Of a DNA stretch of 7,018 nt, positions 1 to 6,201 are shown one piece after another. Source of the stretch: Acidaminococcales bacterium (GTDB lineage: Bacteria > Bacillota > Negativicutes > Acidaminococcales > JAISLQ01); the NCBI GenBank assembly GCA_031275255.1, contig JAISPA010000118.1, forward strand, positions 1 to 7,018. The letters are read 5' to 3'. A program made the translations under genes and the position numbers. The notes under the pieces are model-generated. The model had not been told where the DNA came from, made no database searches, and saw only the letters and a program-made list of their open reading frames with translations. The stretch's first letter is position 1; each line of letters begins with the position of its first letter.

Positions 1-33
1 CCCCATGCCCTAAAGCAGGGAATCCCCGGCCCA
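1..33. other. Left-edge remainder downstream of DUF190 gene
   Basis: This short stretch follows the TGA stop (36-34) of the leftward DUF190 gene. Read leftward it can form a small imperfect hairpin, with CCCTGC pairing to GCA-T-GGG around a TTTAGG loop. No U-tract is visible before the window ends, so it cannot be called a terminator. The DUF190 stop also overlaps a possible ATGA start, which stays open for 12 codons to the edge, but no Shine-Dalgarno sequence precedes it and the peptide is not recognisable. What lies beyond is unknown. Confidence 0.3.
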
Positions 34-408
34 TCATCCGCGCTGTTTATCGCCGCCGTCATCGCCGGCGGCGTTTTTGGCGCCATAGCCCAGCACTTCC
101 ACATCCTCAACAGTCACCAGCCCTTTGGTAAGGTTTTTGCGCAAAAACCCGTCCAATTTTTTGAGGTTTTCCATTTTTTCGACAAACTCAATAACGACCG
201 GCAGGTCTGACGACAATTCCAGGAACCGGGTGGTCCTGATCATGCGCGTGTGGGCGCCGTACCCTTCAATTCCTTTGAAAACCGTGCCGCCGGCAATATT
301 GAGCCTTCTGGCTTCCTCCAGTATCGCCCTGTGCAAAGGTTTGTCTTCGCAGTACGCTTCTTCGCCGGTATAAATGCGCAACCTTTTGACCGTTCCGGAC
401 AACGTCAT
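34..408 (-). CDS. DUF190 family (PII-like, COG1993) protein
   Basis: This 124-residue protein matches the DUF190/COG1993 family in length and pattern. It has an N-terminal beta strand (about residues 7-14, KRLRIYTG), a helix with PLHRAILEEARR (25-35), the characteristic AGGTVFKGIEGYG block (39-51), a strand ending in LPVVIEFVE (69-77) and a C-terminal VEDVEVLGYG strand. The last 15 or so residues are a Gly/Asp/Lys-rich tail. Family members have a ferredoxin-like, PII-like fold. Their biochemical role is unknown, and many sit beside crcB fluoride channel genes. Here the ATG shares one base with the TAA stop of the kinase gene (TAATG), and GGAGGA lies six bases upstream, so translation is probably coupled to the kinase. 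A soluble cytoplasmic partner or regulator in the same operon is plausible but not shown. Family assignment is firm; function is open. Confidence 0.9.
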   Translation of the reverse strand: MTLSGTVKRLRIYTGEEAYCEDKPLHRAILEEARRLNIAGGTVFKGIEGYGAHTRMIRTTRFLELSSDLPVVIEFVEKMENLKKLDGFLRKNLTKGLVTVEDVEVLGYGAKNAAGDDGGDKQRG

Positions 409-3368
409 TATTTTTCCTCCTTAAATTCATTTTTCACGTCCTCTGGCAAAACGCTCCGTAGCTTTTCAGCTATTTTTTCATATTCAAGCATATCTGTCTG
501 CTGTTTGAGCCAGGCAATCAATTCGCCGTTTTTTTCATATTCATATTTTCCCAACTCCGACAGCGTCTCCTCCATTACGAGCGGACGGAAATGCTCGCAG
601 GCGTTCAGGATTTTCGCCAGCAGGCGCTTGTCGGGTTCCTGGGCGCGCGGTTTGCCGCCCGCGCCGTCATTGTCGTATTCGCGCAAAAATTTCGCCAGCC
701 CGTCCAGCAGTTTTTCCACTTTTTCGACAAAAGCAAGATTGGTTTCGCTTACTTTAGCAAAATCACCGCTTTTGGCGGCTTGTTCCAATTTTTCCGCCCC
801 GGCGGCCACTTCGCTGGCGTATATGCCATAGCTGCTGCCTTTCAGCCCATGCACGGCGATCGCGTATTCAGCTAGGCCTGCGGGCGACGCGTTGCGCATT
901 TTTTCCACCAGTTTGGGCGTATGGGTAACATAGGAGCGGAGGATGTTCAAGTACCCTTTTTCTCCGCCGTAGCTTTGTATCCCCTGCGCGAAGTTTACCC
1001 CCTCTATTTTCTCGCCGGGCGCCATGGTTTTCTTTTTGCCGGCAATACCCGCCTTGGCGAACAGGTTGTTCATCATCTGCTTGCGTGCCTGCAGAAGCGT
1101 CTCCTTGTCCTGCTTGTTGCGCACCCATTTGTTAAGTTCCGCGTCCAGTTTGCCGATGTCTATGGGCTTGGAAATATAGCCGTTGAAACCGTTCGCAAGG
1201 AACATGTCCTCGTTGCCGACCAGGGCATTGGCGGTAAGGGCGATCAGCGGCACTTTTTTTGCGTATTCCGTCCCTATTTCGTTGCGGATGACGTGCGCCG
1301 TCTTGACTCCGTCCATTTCCGGCATCATATGGTCAAGGAAAACAATGTCATATTCCGGCTTTTGCTCGCGAATCTTATTTATCGCCGCATAGCCGCTTGA
1401 TACCGTATCTATCTGCAGCCCGTAAGGTATCATCAGCCCTTTGGCCACGTCCAGGTTGGTCTGCACGTCGTCCACGATAAGCACTTTGCCGTAAGGCATG
1501 TAAGACGGGACAAAATTTCTGCGCCTGATATTGGCCGAATCGGCGAACTCAAGGTTCTCGAGCTGTTCCACGGCTTTGCGGCCTATGGGTTCGTCGTTGA
1601 CGATGGTTTGCGGCAAGGTCACGGTAAACTTGCTGCCAACGCCGTAAGTGCTTTCGACTTTGACCGCCCCGTTCATCATGTTGACCAGCCTTTTCGTGAT
1701 CGAAAGCCCCAGCCCCGTGCCCTCGATCCGGCGGTTGGAAAAATAGTCCAGCTGGCTGTACTCGGAAAACAGCTTGGCGATATCTTTCTCTTTGATGCCC
1801 ACGCCGGTGTCGATGACGTCAAAAGTCAGCCAGACGACTTCCCCTTCTATTTTGTAATCAACGGCAAGCGTTACGCGGCCTTTTGGCGTATATTTGAAAG
1901 AATTGGAAAGCAGGTTGTTCAGTATCTGTTTCACGCGCAACTCGTCGCCGCAAAGCACCGACGGGCAGCCCGCGTCCATGTGCAGGGCAAAGTCAATCTC
2001 TTTGGAGCCGATGCGCACAATGTTCAGCTGTATCGCCTGGCTGATAAGTTCCGCGACGTTATATTCGGAAAGCACAAGCTGCAGGTTCCCTGTCTCTATT
2101 TTGGAGACATCCAGTATATCGTTGACGATATTGAGCAGAACCAGGCCGGAATTGTAGATTTTTTCCAGATTTTCGCGCGTGCCTTTAGGCAGGTAGTTCT
2201 GCATTTCAATTTCGGAAAGCCCGATGATCGCGTTCAGCGGCGTACGTATCTCATGGCTCATGGTGGCGAGGAAAGCCGATTTGGCTTTGGATGCGACCTG
2301 TGCGGCGTTGGCTTCTATCGCCATCTGCCGGGCGTGTTCGTCGGCTTCGCGCAGCTTCTGCTCATTGGCCTGTTCGAGGCGCAGGTCGCGGGCGTAGCCG
2401 GCAATCTGGTAGGAACCGCGCCATCTTAGGCGTATAAATATTGTTTCCGCCGGGATCGATTCCTCGCTTTTCGATTTATATACCCAATTGAAGCGGCTGT
2501 ACCCGGAACTGAGCGTGTCGGCAATGATCTGATTGATTTTTTCCCGGCTGGGCGAGCCGTCGGGTTGCGCGGGCGGGTTGTAAACATTGAAATCGCCGAT
2601 GAATTCCCTTTTGCGCGCAAAGCCCAACATGCGCAGCATTTCATTGTTGCAGTCAACGATGTCGCCGCCGCTGTTGCGGAAACTGCAGGCCAGCGGCGCC
2701 GCGTTGAAAATCAGCCGGATATGTTCTTCCGCTTCGTTGTTTTTGGCCAGGTGCTTTTTATAAGAAAGGAAGCAGATGCCGCTGCTGACGATTATGGTGA
2801 GGACGGAAATGATCATCAGGATGTTCAGGTTGTTTATGTACTCGCGGAAAACATCCATGTGCTGGTTGTCGACCGCCAGGGCGACGACGTTTTCCACCTC
2901 CCCGCTCATGCTGGCAAGAGGCTGGAAAACAATAAAGGAACCCTTGTTGTCAAGGTAGGCCGGCGCGCCGTCGAAGGCGTCTTCGAGGGAGGCGGCAAAA
3001 GGCGAGAAATCAAACTTTTCCGCCCGGTCGTAATCGACCAGAACGGAGGGCTTGCCGTTTGGCCCGTATTTGTGCAGGTAGCTTATGGAAATGATGCTGG
3101 AACCCTGCGCCAAATTGGCCAGGCGGCTCCTGATTTCCCAATAAAACCGTTCTTTGTCGCCGCCGGAGTCGGCCAGCCGCTTCAATTCGTCGCTGCTGAC
3201 CATGTTGCTGATGTTGACGGCGGAGGCCGCCAAGTGCCGCTCGGTGGCGGCGAGCATGATTTCATCCACGGAGCGCAGCGCCGTATTGGTATATCTGACA
3301 ACAAATGCGATCAAAACGAAAATGAGAAGGAGCAACAAGGTAATGGCATGTTTTCTAAGGTATTCCAT
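408..3368 (-). CDS. Membrane hybrid histidine kinase (PAS-HisKA-HATPase-REC-HPt)
   Basis: This 986-residue sensor kinase carries a complete phosphorelay. A first membrane helix (residues about 7-26) and a second (about 182-203) enclose a roughly 155-residue extracytoplasmic domain, perhaps Cache-like. A PAS-like domain (about 212-327, with DCNNEMLRMLGF) and a charged helical linker follow. The HisKA motif SHEIRTPLN gives phospho-acceptor His372. The ATPase has an N-box with Asn485 and Asn489, a G1 box DTGVGI (520-525) and a G2 box GTGLGL (550-555). The receiver (628-752) has Asp633/Asp634, phospho-acceptor Asp679, Thr712 and Lys734. The HPt domain (about 789-893) has AVHGLKGSS with His840. 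A further helical tail of about 75 residues follows. The ATG at 3368 is preferred because the membrane anchor follows at once. A TTG at 3422 with AAGGA upstream would add 18 residues and overlap the previous gene. The signal sensed is unknown. The likely partner is the HD-GYP regulator encoded 22 bp upstream. Confidence 0.95.
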   Translation of the reverse strand: MEYLRKHAITLLLLLIFVLIAFVVRYTNTALRSVDEIMLAATERHLAASAVNISNMVSSDELKRLADSGGDKERFYWEIRSRLANLAQGSSIISISYLHKYGPNGKPSVLVDYDRAEKFDFSPFAASLEDAFDGAPAYLDNKGSFIVFQPLASMSGEVENVVALAVDNQHMDVFREYINNLNILMIISVLTIIVSSGICFLSYKKHLAKNNEAEEHIRLIFNAAPLACSFRNSGGDIVDCNNEMLRMLGFARKREFIGDFNVYNPPAQPDGSPSREKINQIIADTLSSGYSRFNWVYKSKSEESIPAETIFIRLRWRGSYQIAGYARDLRLEQANEQKLREADEHARQMAIEANAAQVASKAKSAFLATMSHEIRTPLNAIIGLSEIEMQNYLPKGTRENLEKIYNSGLVLLNIVNDILDVSKIETGNLQLVLSEYNVAELISQAIQLNIVRIGSKEIDFALHMDAGCPSVLCGDELRVKQILNNLLSNSFKYTPKGRVTLAVDYKIEGEVVWLTFDVIDTGVGIKEKDIAKLFSEYSQLDYFSNRRIEGTGLGLSITKRLVNMMNGAVKVESTYGVGSKFTVTLPQTIVNDEPIGRKAVEQLENLEFADSANIRRRNFVPSYMPYGKVLIVDDVQTNLDVAKGLMIPYGLQIDTVSSGYAAINKIREQKPEYDIVFLDHMMPEMDGVKTAHVIRNEIGTEYAKKVPLIALTANALVGNEDMFLANGFNGYISKPIDIGKLDAELNKWVRNKQDKETLLQARKQMMNNLFAKAGIAGKKKTMAPGEKIEGVNFAQGIQSYGGEKGYLNILRSYVTHTPKLVEKMRNASPAGLAEYAIAVHGLKGSSYGIYASEVAAGAEKLEQAAKSGDFAKVSETNLAFVEKVEKLLDGLAKFLREYDNDGAGGKPRAQEPDKRLLAKILNACEHFRPLVMEETLSELGKYEYEKNGELIAWLKQQTDMLEYEKIAEKLRSVLPEDVKNEFKEEK

Positions 3369-3376
3369 GAATAGAT

Positions 3377-3388
3377 CCCCCCCATCCT
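3377..3388 (-). promoter_or_regulatory. Unusual ribosome binding region with G7 run
   Basis: The 22-bp gap before the kinase ATG contains AAAGGAT followed by seven consecutive G residues and then ATCTATTC. The AGGA core is about 16 nt from the ATG, longer than usual, so part of the G-run probably contributes to ribosome binding. Which start is used (3368 ATG or 3422 TTG) depends on this element. Confidence 0.5.
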
Positions 3389-3390
3389 TT

Positions 3391-4416
3391 TTATGACGCG
3401 GGCAGCAAAACCGCCAGTTCAACTATTTCCTTTTCGCACAAACTGAAAACGTCAACAACGCGCGGGTCGAACTGGCTGCCCCTTCCTTCAATGATTATAT
3501 CGTACGCCTCTTTGTGGCTCATGGCCTTACGGTACACACGGTTCTCGATCAGGGCGTCATAGACGTCCGCTACCGCCATGATGCGGGCGCAAAGCGGAAT
3601 GTTTTCCTGCCCAACTCCGTGCGGGTAACCCTTGCCGTCAAATCTTTCATGGTGAAAGCCTGCGATGTTTTTTGCGTAATGCAAATAACTCTGGCTGGGC
3701 GTGCGCCGGTGCATATTGTTCAAAATCTCCCCTCCCACGGTCGCGTGGCGCTTCATATCGTTAAATTCTTCATAGGTCAGCCTGTCCGGTTTTAAGAGAA
3801 TACGGTCGCTGACCGCTATTTTGCCGATATCATGCAGCGGCGCGGCGCGTACCATCATTTTCAAAGCGTCCTCGGTAAGTTCCGGGAAAACGTTCCGGTT
3901 TATCAGCTCACGGCCGATCAAGTCCACATATTTACTGGTCCGCAGGACATGATAGCCGGTGTTTTCATCGCGGCATTCGATCAGCCCGGCAAACAGAAAG
4001 GCCAGATTGTCCGACAGTTCCATCACCGAGTTTTGCAGATGCGTCTGATATTCGTCCATACGAATGTGCAAATCTATGCGGTGCAGCAATATACGTTTTT
4101 CAAAAGGCTTGGTGATAAAATCCACCGCGCCGGACTGCAGCGCTTCGACTTCAACATCAACATCATGATGCGCGGTCAGGAAAATCACCGGTATGTCACG
4201 CAGGCAGGGAATATACTTTAATTGGCTGATAACCTCAAATCCGCTCATTTCCGGCATTTCGACATCAAGCAGAATGAGATCGGGCCGCTCAACCATGCAG
4301 ATACGCAATACGTGTTTGCCGTGATTGCTGACAATTACATCATAATGTTCGGAAATTTGCGCGCTGATTTGCTTTAAGGTCGTCAGATTGTCATCAACGA
4401 CAAGAATGCGTTTCAT
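3391..4416 (-). CDS. Response regulator with HD-GYP c-di-GMP phosphodiesterase domain
   Basis: This 341-residue two-domain regulator belongs to the RpfG-like class. The N-terminal receiver (1-120) has acidic Asp8/Asp9, phospho-acceptor Asp51 in LLDVEMPEM, Thr81 and Lys103-Pro104. The C-terminal HD-GYP domain (about 130-330) has HDIGKI (His195, Asp196, Lys199), His224, HHERFDGKGYP (255-265) and AVADVYDAL (281-289, with Asp284), so all recognisable metal and catalytic signatures are intact. Such enzymes hydrolyse cyclic-di-GMP to pGpG or GMP in the cytoplasm when their receiver is phosphorylated. The start is ATG with GGAG eight bases upstream. It is the first gene of a cluster with the hybrid kinase 22 bp downstream, whose HPt is the obvious phosphate donor (inference). 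Downstream target processes such as motility or biofilm cannot be read from the window. Confidence 0.95.
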   Translation of the reverse strand: MKRILVVDDNLTTLKQISAQISEHYDVIVSNHGKHVLRICMVERPDLILLDVEMPEMSGFEVISQLKYIPCLRDIPVIFLTAHHDVDVEVEALQSGAVDFITKPFEKRILLHRIDLHIRMDEYQTHLQNSVMELSDNLAFLFAGLIECRDENTGYHVLRTSKYVDLIGRELINRNVFPELTEDALKMMVRAAPLHDIGKIAVSDRILLKPDRLTYEEFNDMKRHATVGGEILNNMHRRTPSQSYLHYAKNIAGFHHERFDGKGYPHGVGQENIPLCARIMAVADVYDALIENRVYRKAMSHKEAYDIIIEGRGSQFDPRVVDVFSLCEKEIVELAVLLPAS

Positions 4417-4453
4417 TTATTATGCTCCTTCATACTAAGAATATCAAAGAGCA

Positions 4454-4476
4454 CTGCGTCTCTAAGTTGGGCGCAG
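4454..4476. repeat. Small stem-loop in leader of HD-GYP gene
   Basis: CTGCG (4454-4458) pairs with CGCAG (4472-4476). On the plus strand the stem extends to seven pairs with one G-T wobble around a nine-base loop. It lies about 40 bp upstream of the downstream HD-GYP start and has no T-tract, so it is not a terminator. Its role is unknown. Confidence 0.4.
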
Positions 4477-4514
4477 CGGCCTTGCCCGGCGGGTACGTAG
4501 GTTAAACGATACTT

Positions 4515-4547
4515 CATTCAGCGGTAGGTTCAACTTTTCGCTGAATG
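4515..4547. repeat. Perfect 9-bp dyad, 15-nt loop
   Basis: CATTCAGCG (4515-4523) and CGCTGAATG (4539-4547) are perfect inverted copies separated by 15 nt. No T-tract follows on either strand, so it is unlikely to be an intrinsic terminator. It lies between the dif-like element and the downstream HD-GYP gene, so it could be a protein-binding site or a leader RNA hairpin. Confidence 0.5.
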
Positions 4548-4580
4548 TCCGTCCTTCGGTTGGGCAGGGACTTCGGCGCC

Positions 4581-4608
4581 AGGCAACAGAATGTATAAAA
4601 TGTTACCT
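4581..4608 (+). other. dif-like Xer site candidate, left copy
   Basis: The 28-bp site reads as an 11-bp arm AGGCAACAGAA, a 6-bp centre TGTATA and an 11-bp arm AAATGTTACCT. This is the XerC-centre-XerD layout of dif. Compared from memory with E. coli dif it matches at 18 of 28 positions, including the whole centre with flanking AA and the ATGTTA core of the XerD arm. The outer eight bases of the two arms are inverted copies with one mismatch. Similarity to dif is my own alignment and could be partly due to AT-rich chance. Confidence 0.4.
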
Positions 4609-4723
4609 CGGGCAAGAATAATCTTAGCCTGTAAAGCTGGTTTTTTGTTTCACAAAGACGAATGCTATGCCAAAACTCAAAATAAAAATGTGCCGAAAAG
4701 TCTGTATTTACCACAAAAATTCG

Positions 4724-4763
4724 AAAAACGGCAGGTAACATTTTATACATTCTGTTGTCTGCC
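4724..4763 (-). terminator. Possible leftward intrinsic terminator overlapping right repeat
   Basis: Read leftward, GGCAG (4763-4759) pairs with CTGCC (4734-4730). After a two-base mismatch, AACA pairs with TGTT around a 12-base loop, and GTTTTT (4729-4724) follows at once. This could end transcripts of the upstream HD-GYP gene. The stem is only moderate because of the internal mismatches and large loop. Half of the stem base and the whole T-tract lie inside the segment between the inverted repeats, so inversion would destroy the structure. Confidence 0.35.
4733..4760 (-). other. dif-like Xer site candidate, right inverted copy
   Basis: Read on the minus strand this copy is AGACAACAGAA, TGTATA, AAATGTTACCT. 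It is identical to the left copy except at one base in the outer arm. The XerD-like arms of both copies face inward, so recombination between them would invert the 124-bp interior rather than delete it. The same caution about the dif resemblance applies. Confidence 0.4.
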
Positions 4764-4926
4764 CAATTTATAGCCAACAAATTTCAAAACATTCGGAGAG
4801 GGCAACCGGCAGTGTATGTTTTTATGCGTCCGCGGCCACGGGAACTACTGCCATTATGACGGCGCGCCCGCAGTTGGGCGGAGGCAGTTCGCCGGGGATG
4901 GCCGGTTCCGTGTTCAATAACCCGGT

Positions 4927-5943
4927 TTATTCCATAAATAAACTGTTTATTTCAGCGCGCGCCGCCAAAAACGCCTTCACCACGCGCGGGTCAAACTCCT
5001 TGCCGCAGCCTGCGGCAATCAGCTCGCCGGCTTGTTGGGGGCTCATGGCCTTGCGGTAAACGCGGTCGGACAGGCAGGAGCAATACACGTTGGCCACCGC
5101 GACAATCCGGCAGCACAAAGGTATGGCGTCGCCCGCTATGCCGAAAGGATAGCCCGTGCCGTCATATCGCTCATGATGGCTCTGCGCTATGATTTTGGCC
5201 ATTTGTATATATTGCAGCGAAGGCGCGTTGCGGTAAGTGTTTTCAAGAACATTGGCGCCGATGACCGTATGCAGTTTGACTTTCTCATACTCTTCCGGAG
5301 TCAGCGCGGTGGGTTTCAAAAGGATAATGTCGCTTACGCCGATTTTGCCGATATCGTGAAAAGGCGTGGCGCGCGTCATTGCATCAAGGTAATGTTCCCC
5401 AAGCTCGTCCGTGAACTCGCCGTCTTTCATCAACTGCCGCCCCAACAATCTCGTGCATTTGCTTGTCTGCATGACGTGGCTGCCGGCGTTGGTATCTTTA
5501 AACTCTATAAGCTCAGAAAAAGAGGTAACGATGGTTGTTTCTATTTCCTTGATGGTGTTCTCCATGGACGACTGATAGGATGAAAGCCTAAGATGAAGCT
5601 CGACCCGGTGCAGCAGGATGTCTTTGGGGGCGGATTTGGCAATAAAATCCACCGCGCCCGACTCCAGCGCCATTATCTCGGTTGACGCGTTGTTGTTGCC
5701 TGTGAGGAAAATAACCGGTATGCCGTAAAGCTCAGGGGTTTTCTTGAGGCGCACTATGGTATCAAACCCGTTCATTTCCGGCATATCCACATCCAAAAGA
5801 ATCAAATCAGGCTTCTCCCTCTCGCAGATCATAAGGCCAAGCGGGCCTGACTTGGCCAGCAGAACATCATAATAAGGCGAAATCTGCGAACTTATTTGTT
5901 TAAGGCTTGTCAGGTTATCATCAATGACTAAAATCCGTTTCAA
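4927..5943 (-). CDS. REC/HD-GYP response regulator, paralogue with altered metal site
   Basis: This 338-residue protein is a paralogue of the HD-GYP regulator encoded at 3391-4416; 41 of the first 60 residues are identical. The receiver keeps Asp8/Asp9, phospho-acceptor Asp51, Thr81 and Lys103, but the Pro normally after that Lys is Ser (IAKSAPK). The HD-GYP domain keeps HDIGKI (His196, Asp197), His225 and HHERYDGTGYP (256-266). However, the usual AVADVYDAL reads AVANVYCSC (282-290), so the conserved metal-ligand Asp becomes Asn285 and the following Asp becomes Cys. The start is TTG, supported by exact alignment with MKRILV of the paralogue and an AAGGAGG site nine bases upstream. A promoter lies about 215 bp upstream. 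Reduced or lost phosphodiesterase activity, with a signalling role such as binding partner or phosphate sink, is inferred; residual activity cannot be excluded. Confidence 0.93.
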   Translation of the reverse strand: MKRILVIDDNLTSLKQISSQISPYYDVLLAKSGPLGLMICEREKPDLILLDVDMPEMNGFDTIVRLKKTPELYGIPVIFLTGNNNASTEIMALESGAVDFIAKSAPKDILLHRVELHLRLSSYQSSMENTIKEIETTIVTSFSELIEFKDTNAGSHVMQTSKCTRLLGRQLMKDGEFTDELGEHYLDAMTRATPFHDIGKIGVSDIILLKPTALTPEEYEKVKLHTVIGANVLENTYRNAPSLQYIQMAKIIAQSHHERYDGTGYPFGIAGDAIPLCCRIVAVANVYCSCLSDRVYRKAMSPQQAGELIAAGCGKEFDPRVVKAFLAARAEINSLFME

Positions 5944-5952
5944 CAGAAAATG

Positions 5953-5959
5953 CCTCCTT
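5953..5959 (-). promoter_or_regulatory. Ribosome binding site fixing a TTG start
   Basis: AAGGAGG on the minus strand stands nine bases before the TTG at 5943-5941. No in-frame ATG lies at an equivalent position, and the paralogue aligns from residue 1, so this site decides the start of the second HD-GYP gene. Confidence 0.85.
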
Positions 5960-6166
5960 AGGCGTGCAGCGAAATAATTAAAGGTGCCTTTTGCGCGAAA
6001 GCATGTGAAATGTTTTTATTGCTGGACAAGGCAACTCCGGCATTATAGAAAAACCAAATCCTTCCGCTTGGCGAAGCCGCGCCCCAGCCGAGATTTTTCC
6101 ACACGGCGCGCGGCCAATTGCAGTTGCCGCGATATATAATGCCTGCGTGTTTGTATTACAGTTCAA

Positions 6167-6195
6167 ATTATATCATATCTTAATTATTTGTAAAA
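6167..6195 (-). promoter_or_regulatory. Sigma-A-type promoter for leftward HD-GYP gene
   Basis: On the minus strand TTTACA (6195-6190) and TATAAT (6172-6167) are separated by 17 bp in AT-rich DNA, with a perfect -10 and a -35 one base from TTGACA. Transcription would start near 6160, leaving a 5' leader of about 215 nt before the TTG start at 5943. Confidence 0.65.
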
Positions 6196-6201
6196 TAAAG
6201 C

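Larger units (their letters stand above)
4560..4766. repeat. Large inverted-repeat element, possible invertible segment
   Basis: The 28-bp arms at 4581-4608 and 4733-4760 are inverted copies with a single mismatch (G at 4583) and enclose 124 bp (4609-4732). The match extends outward: TTGGGCAG at 4560-4567 corresponds to CTGCCCAA at 4759-4766, if a 15-bp insertion (4568-4582) in the left arm is allowed. The inner segment is AT-richer than the flanking genes and holds no plausible ORF. No convincing target-site duplication flanks the element, which argues against a simple MITE. Read-outs considered are a site-specific inversion module, a Xer/pdif-type module, or a long RNA hairpin. Confidence 0.85.
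4417..4926. other. 510-bp intergenic region between HD-GYP paralogues
   Basis: No convincing gene is present. The region holds two small dyads near the downstream gene (4454-4476 and 4515-4547), a large inverted repeat with dif-like arms (4560-4766), and a GC-rich segment (4846-4910). In that segment a local hairpin, CGCCC-GCAGTT-GGGCG, sits inside a bulged GAACT/GGCAG pairing. Both flanking genes are transcribed leftward. I could not find a strong sigma-A promoter for the downstream gene here; only weak candidates occur near 4430-4460. So that gene may depend on read-through from upstream or on a non-standard promoter. Confidence 0.7.

Noticed and set aside
1..33. Resemblance to the hairpin end of an IS200/IS605 (tnpB) element
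   Set aside because: A CCCTGC stem with a TTTAG loop recalls such ends, but the orientation would put tnpB where the intact DUF190 gene is. Too little sequence is available at the edge.
132..149. Perfect 18-bp palindrome GGTTTTTGCGCAAAAACC within the DUF190 gene
   Set aside because: It lies in conserved coding sequence and is explained by the codons for F-L-R-K-N. No second copy was seen in the window.
1608..2429. Long open frame opposite the kinase gene
   Set aside because: It is an antisense shadow of a well-supported kinase coding region with intact motifs. The other long opposite-strand frames over the kinase and HD-GYP genes are rejected for the same reason.
4560..4766. Simple MITE or insertion-sequence remnant
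   Set aside because: Only a 3-bp GCC repeat flanks the 28-mers, no transposase fragment is present, and the arms' internal dyad with TGTATA centre suits a recombinase site better. It is not fully excluded.
4591..4773. A 60-residue rightward ORF starting inside the left repeat
   Set aside because: It carries the same arm-derived peptides as the opposite-strand ORF, has no Shine-Dalgarno sequence, and lies opposite to the flanking genes.
4514..4780. An 88-residue leftward ORF across the inverted-repeat element
   Set aside because: It begins with TTG and has no ribosome binding site. It reads straight through both repeat arms, and its MYKMLP and VTFYTFCCL segments are simply the two arms translated.
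4840..4926. Rho-independent terminator directly after the second HD-GYP gene
   Set aside because: GC-rich pairing is present, but no T-tract follows the stem on the minus strand.
5978..6166. A 62-residue leftward ORF upstream of the second HD-GYP gene
   Set aside because: Its start lies at or before the predicted transcription start, no ribosome binding site is visible, and the composition is unlike a protein.
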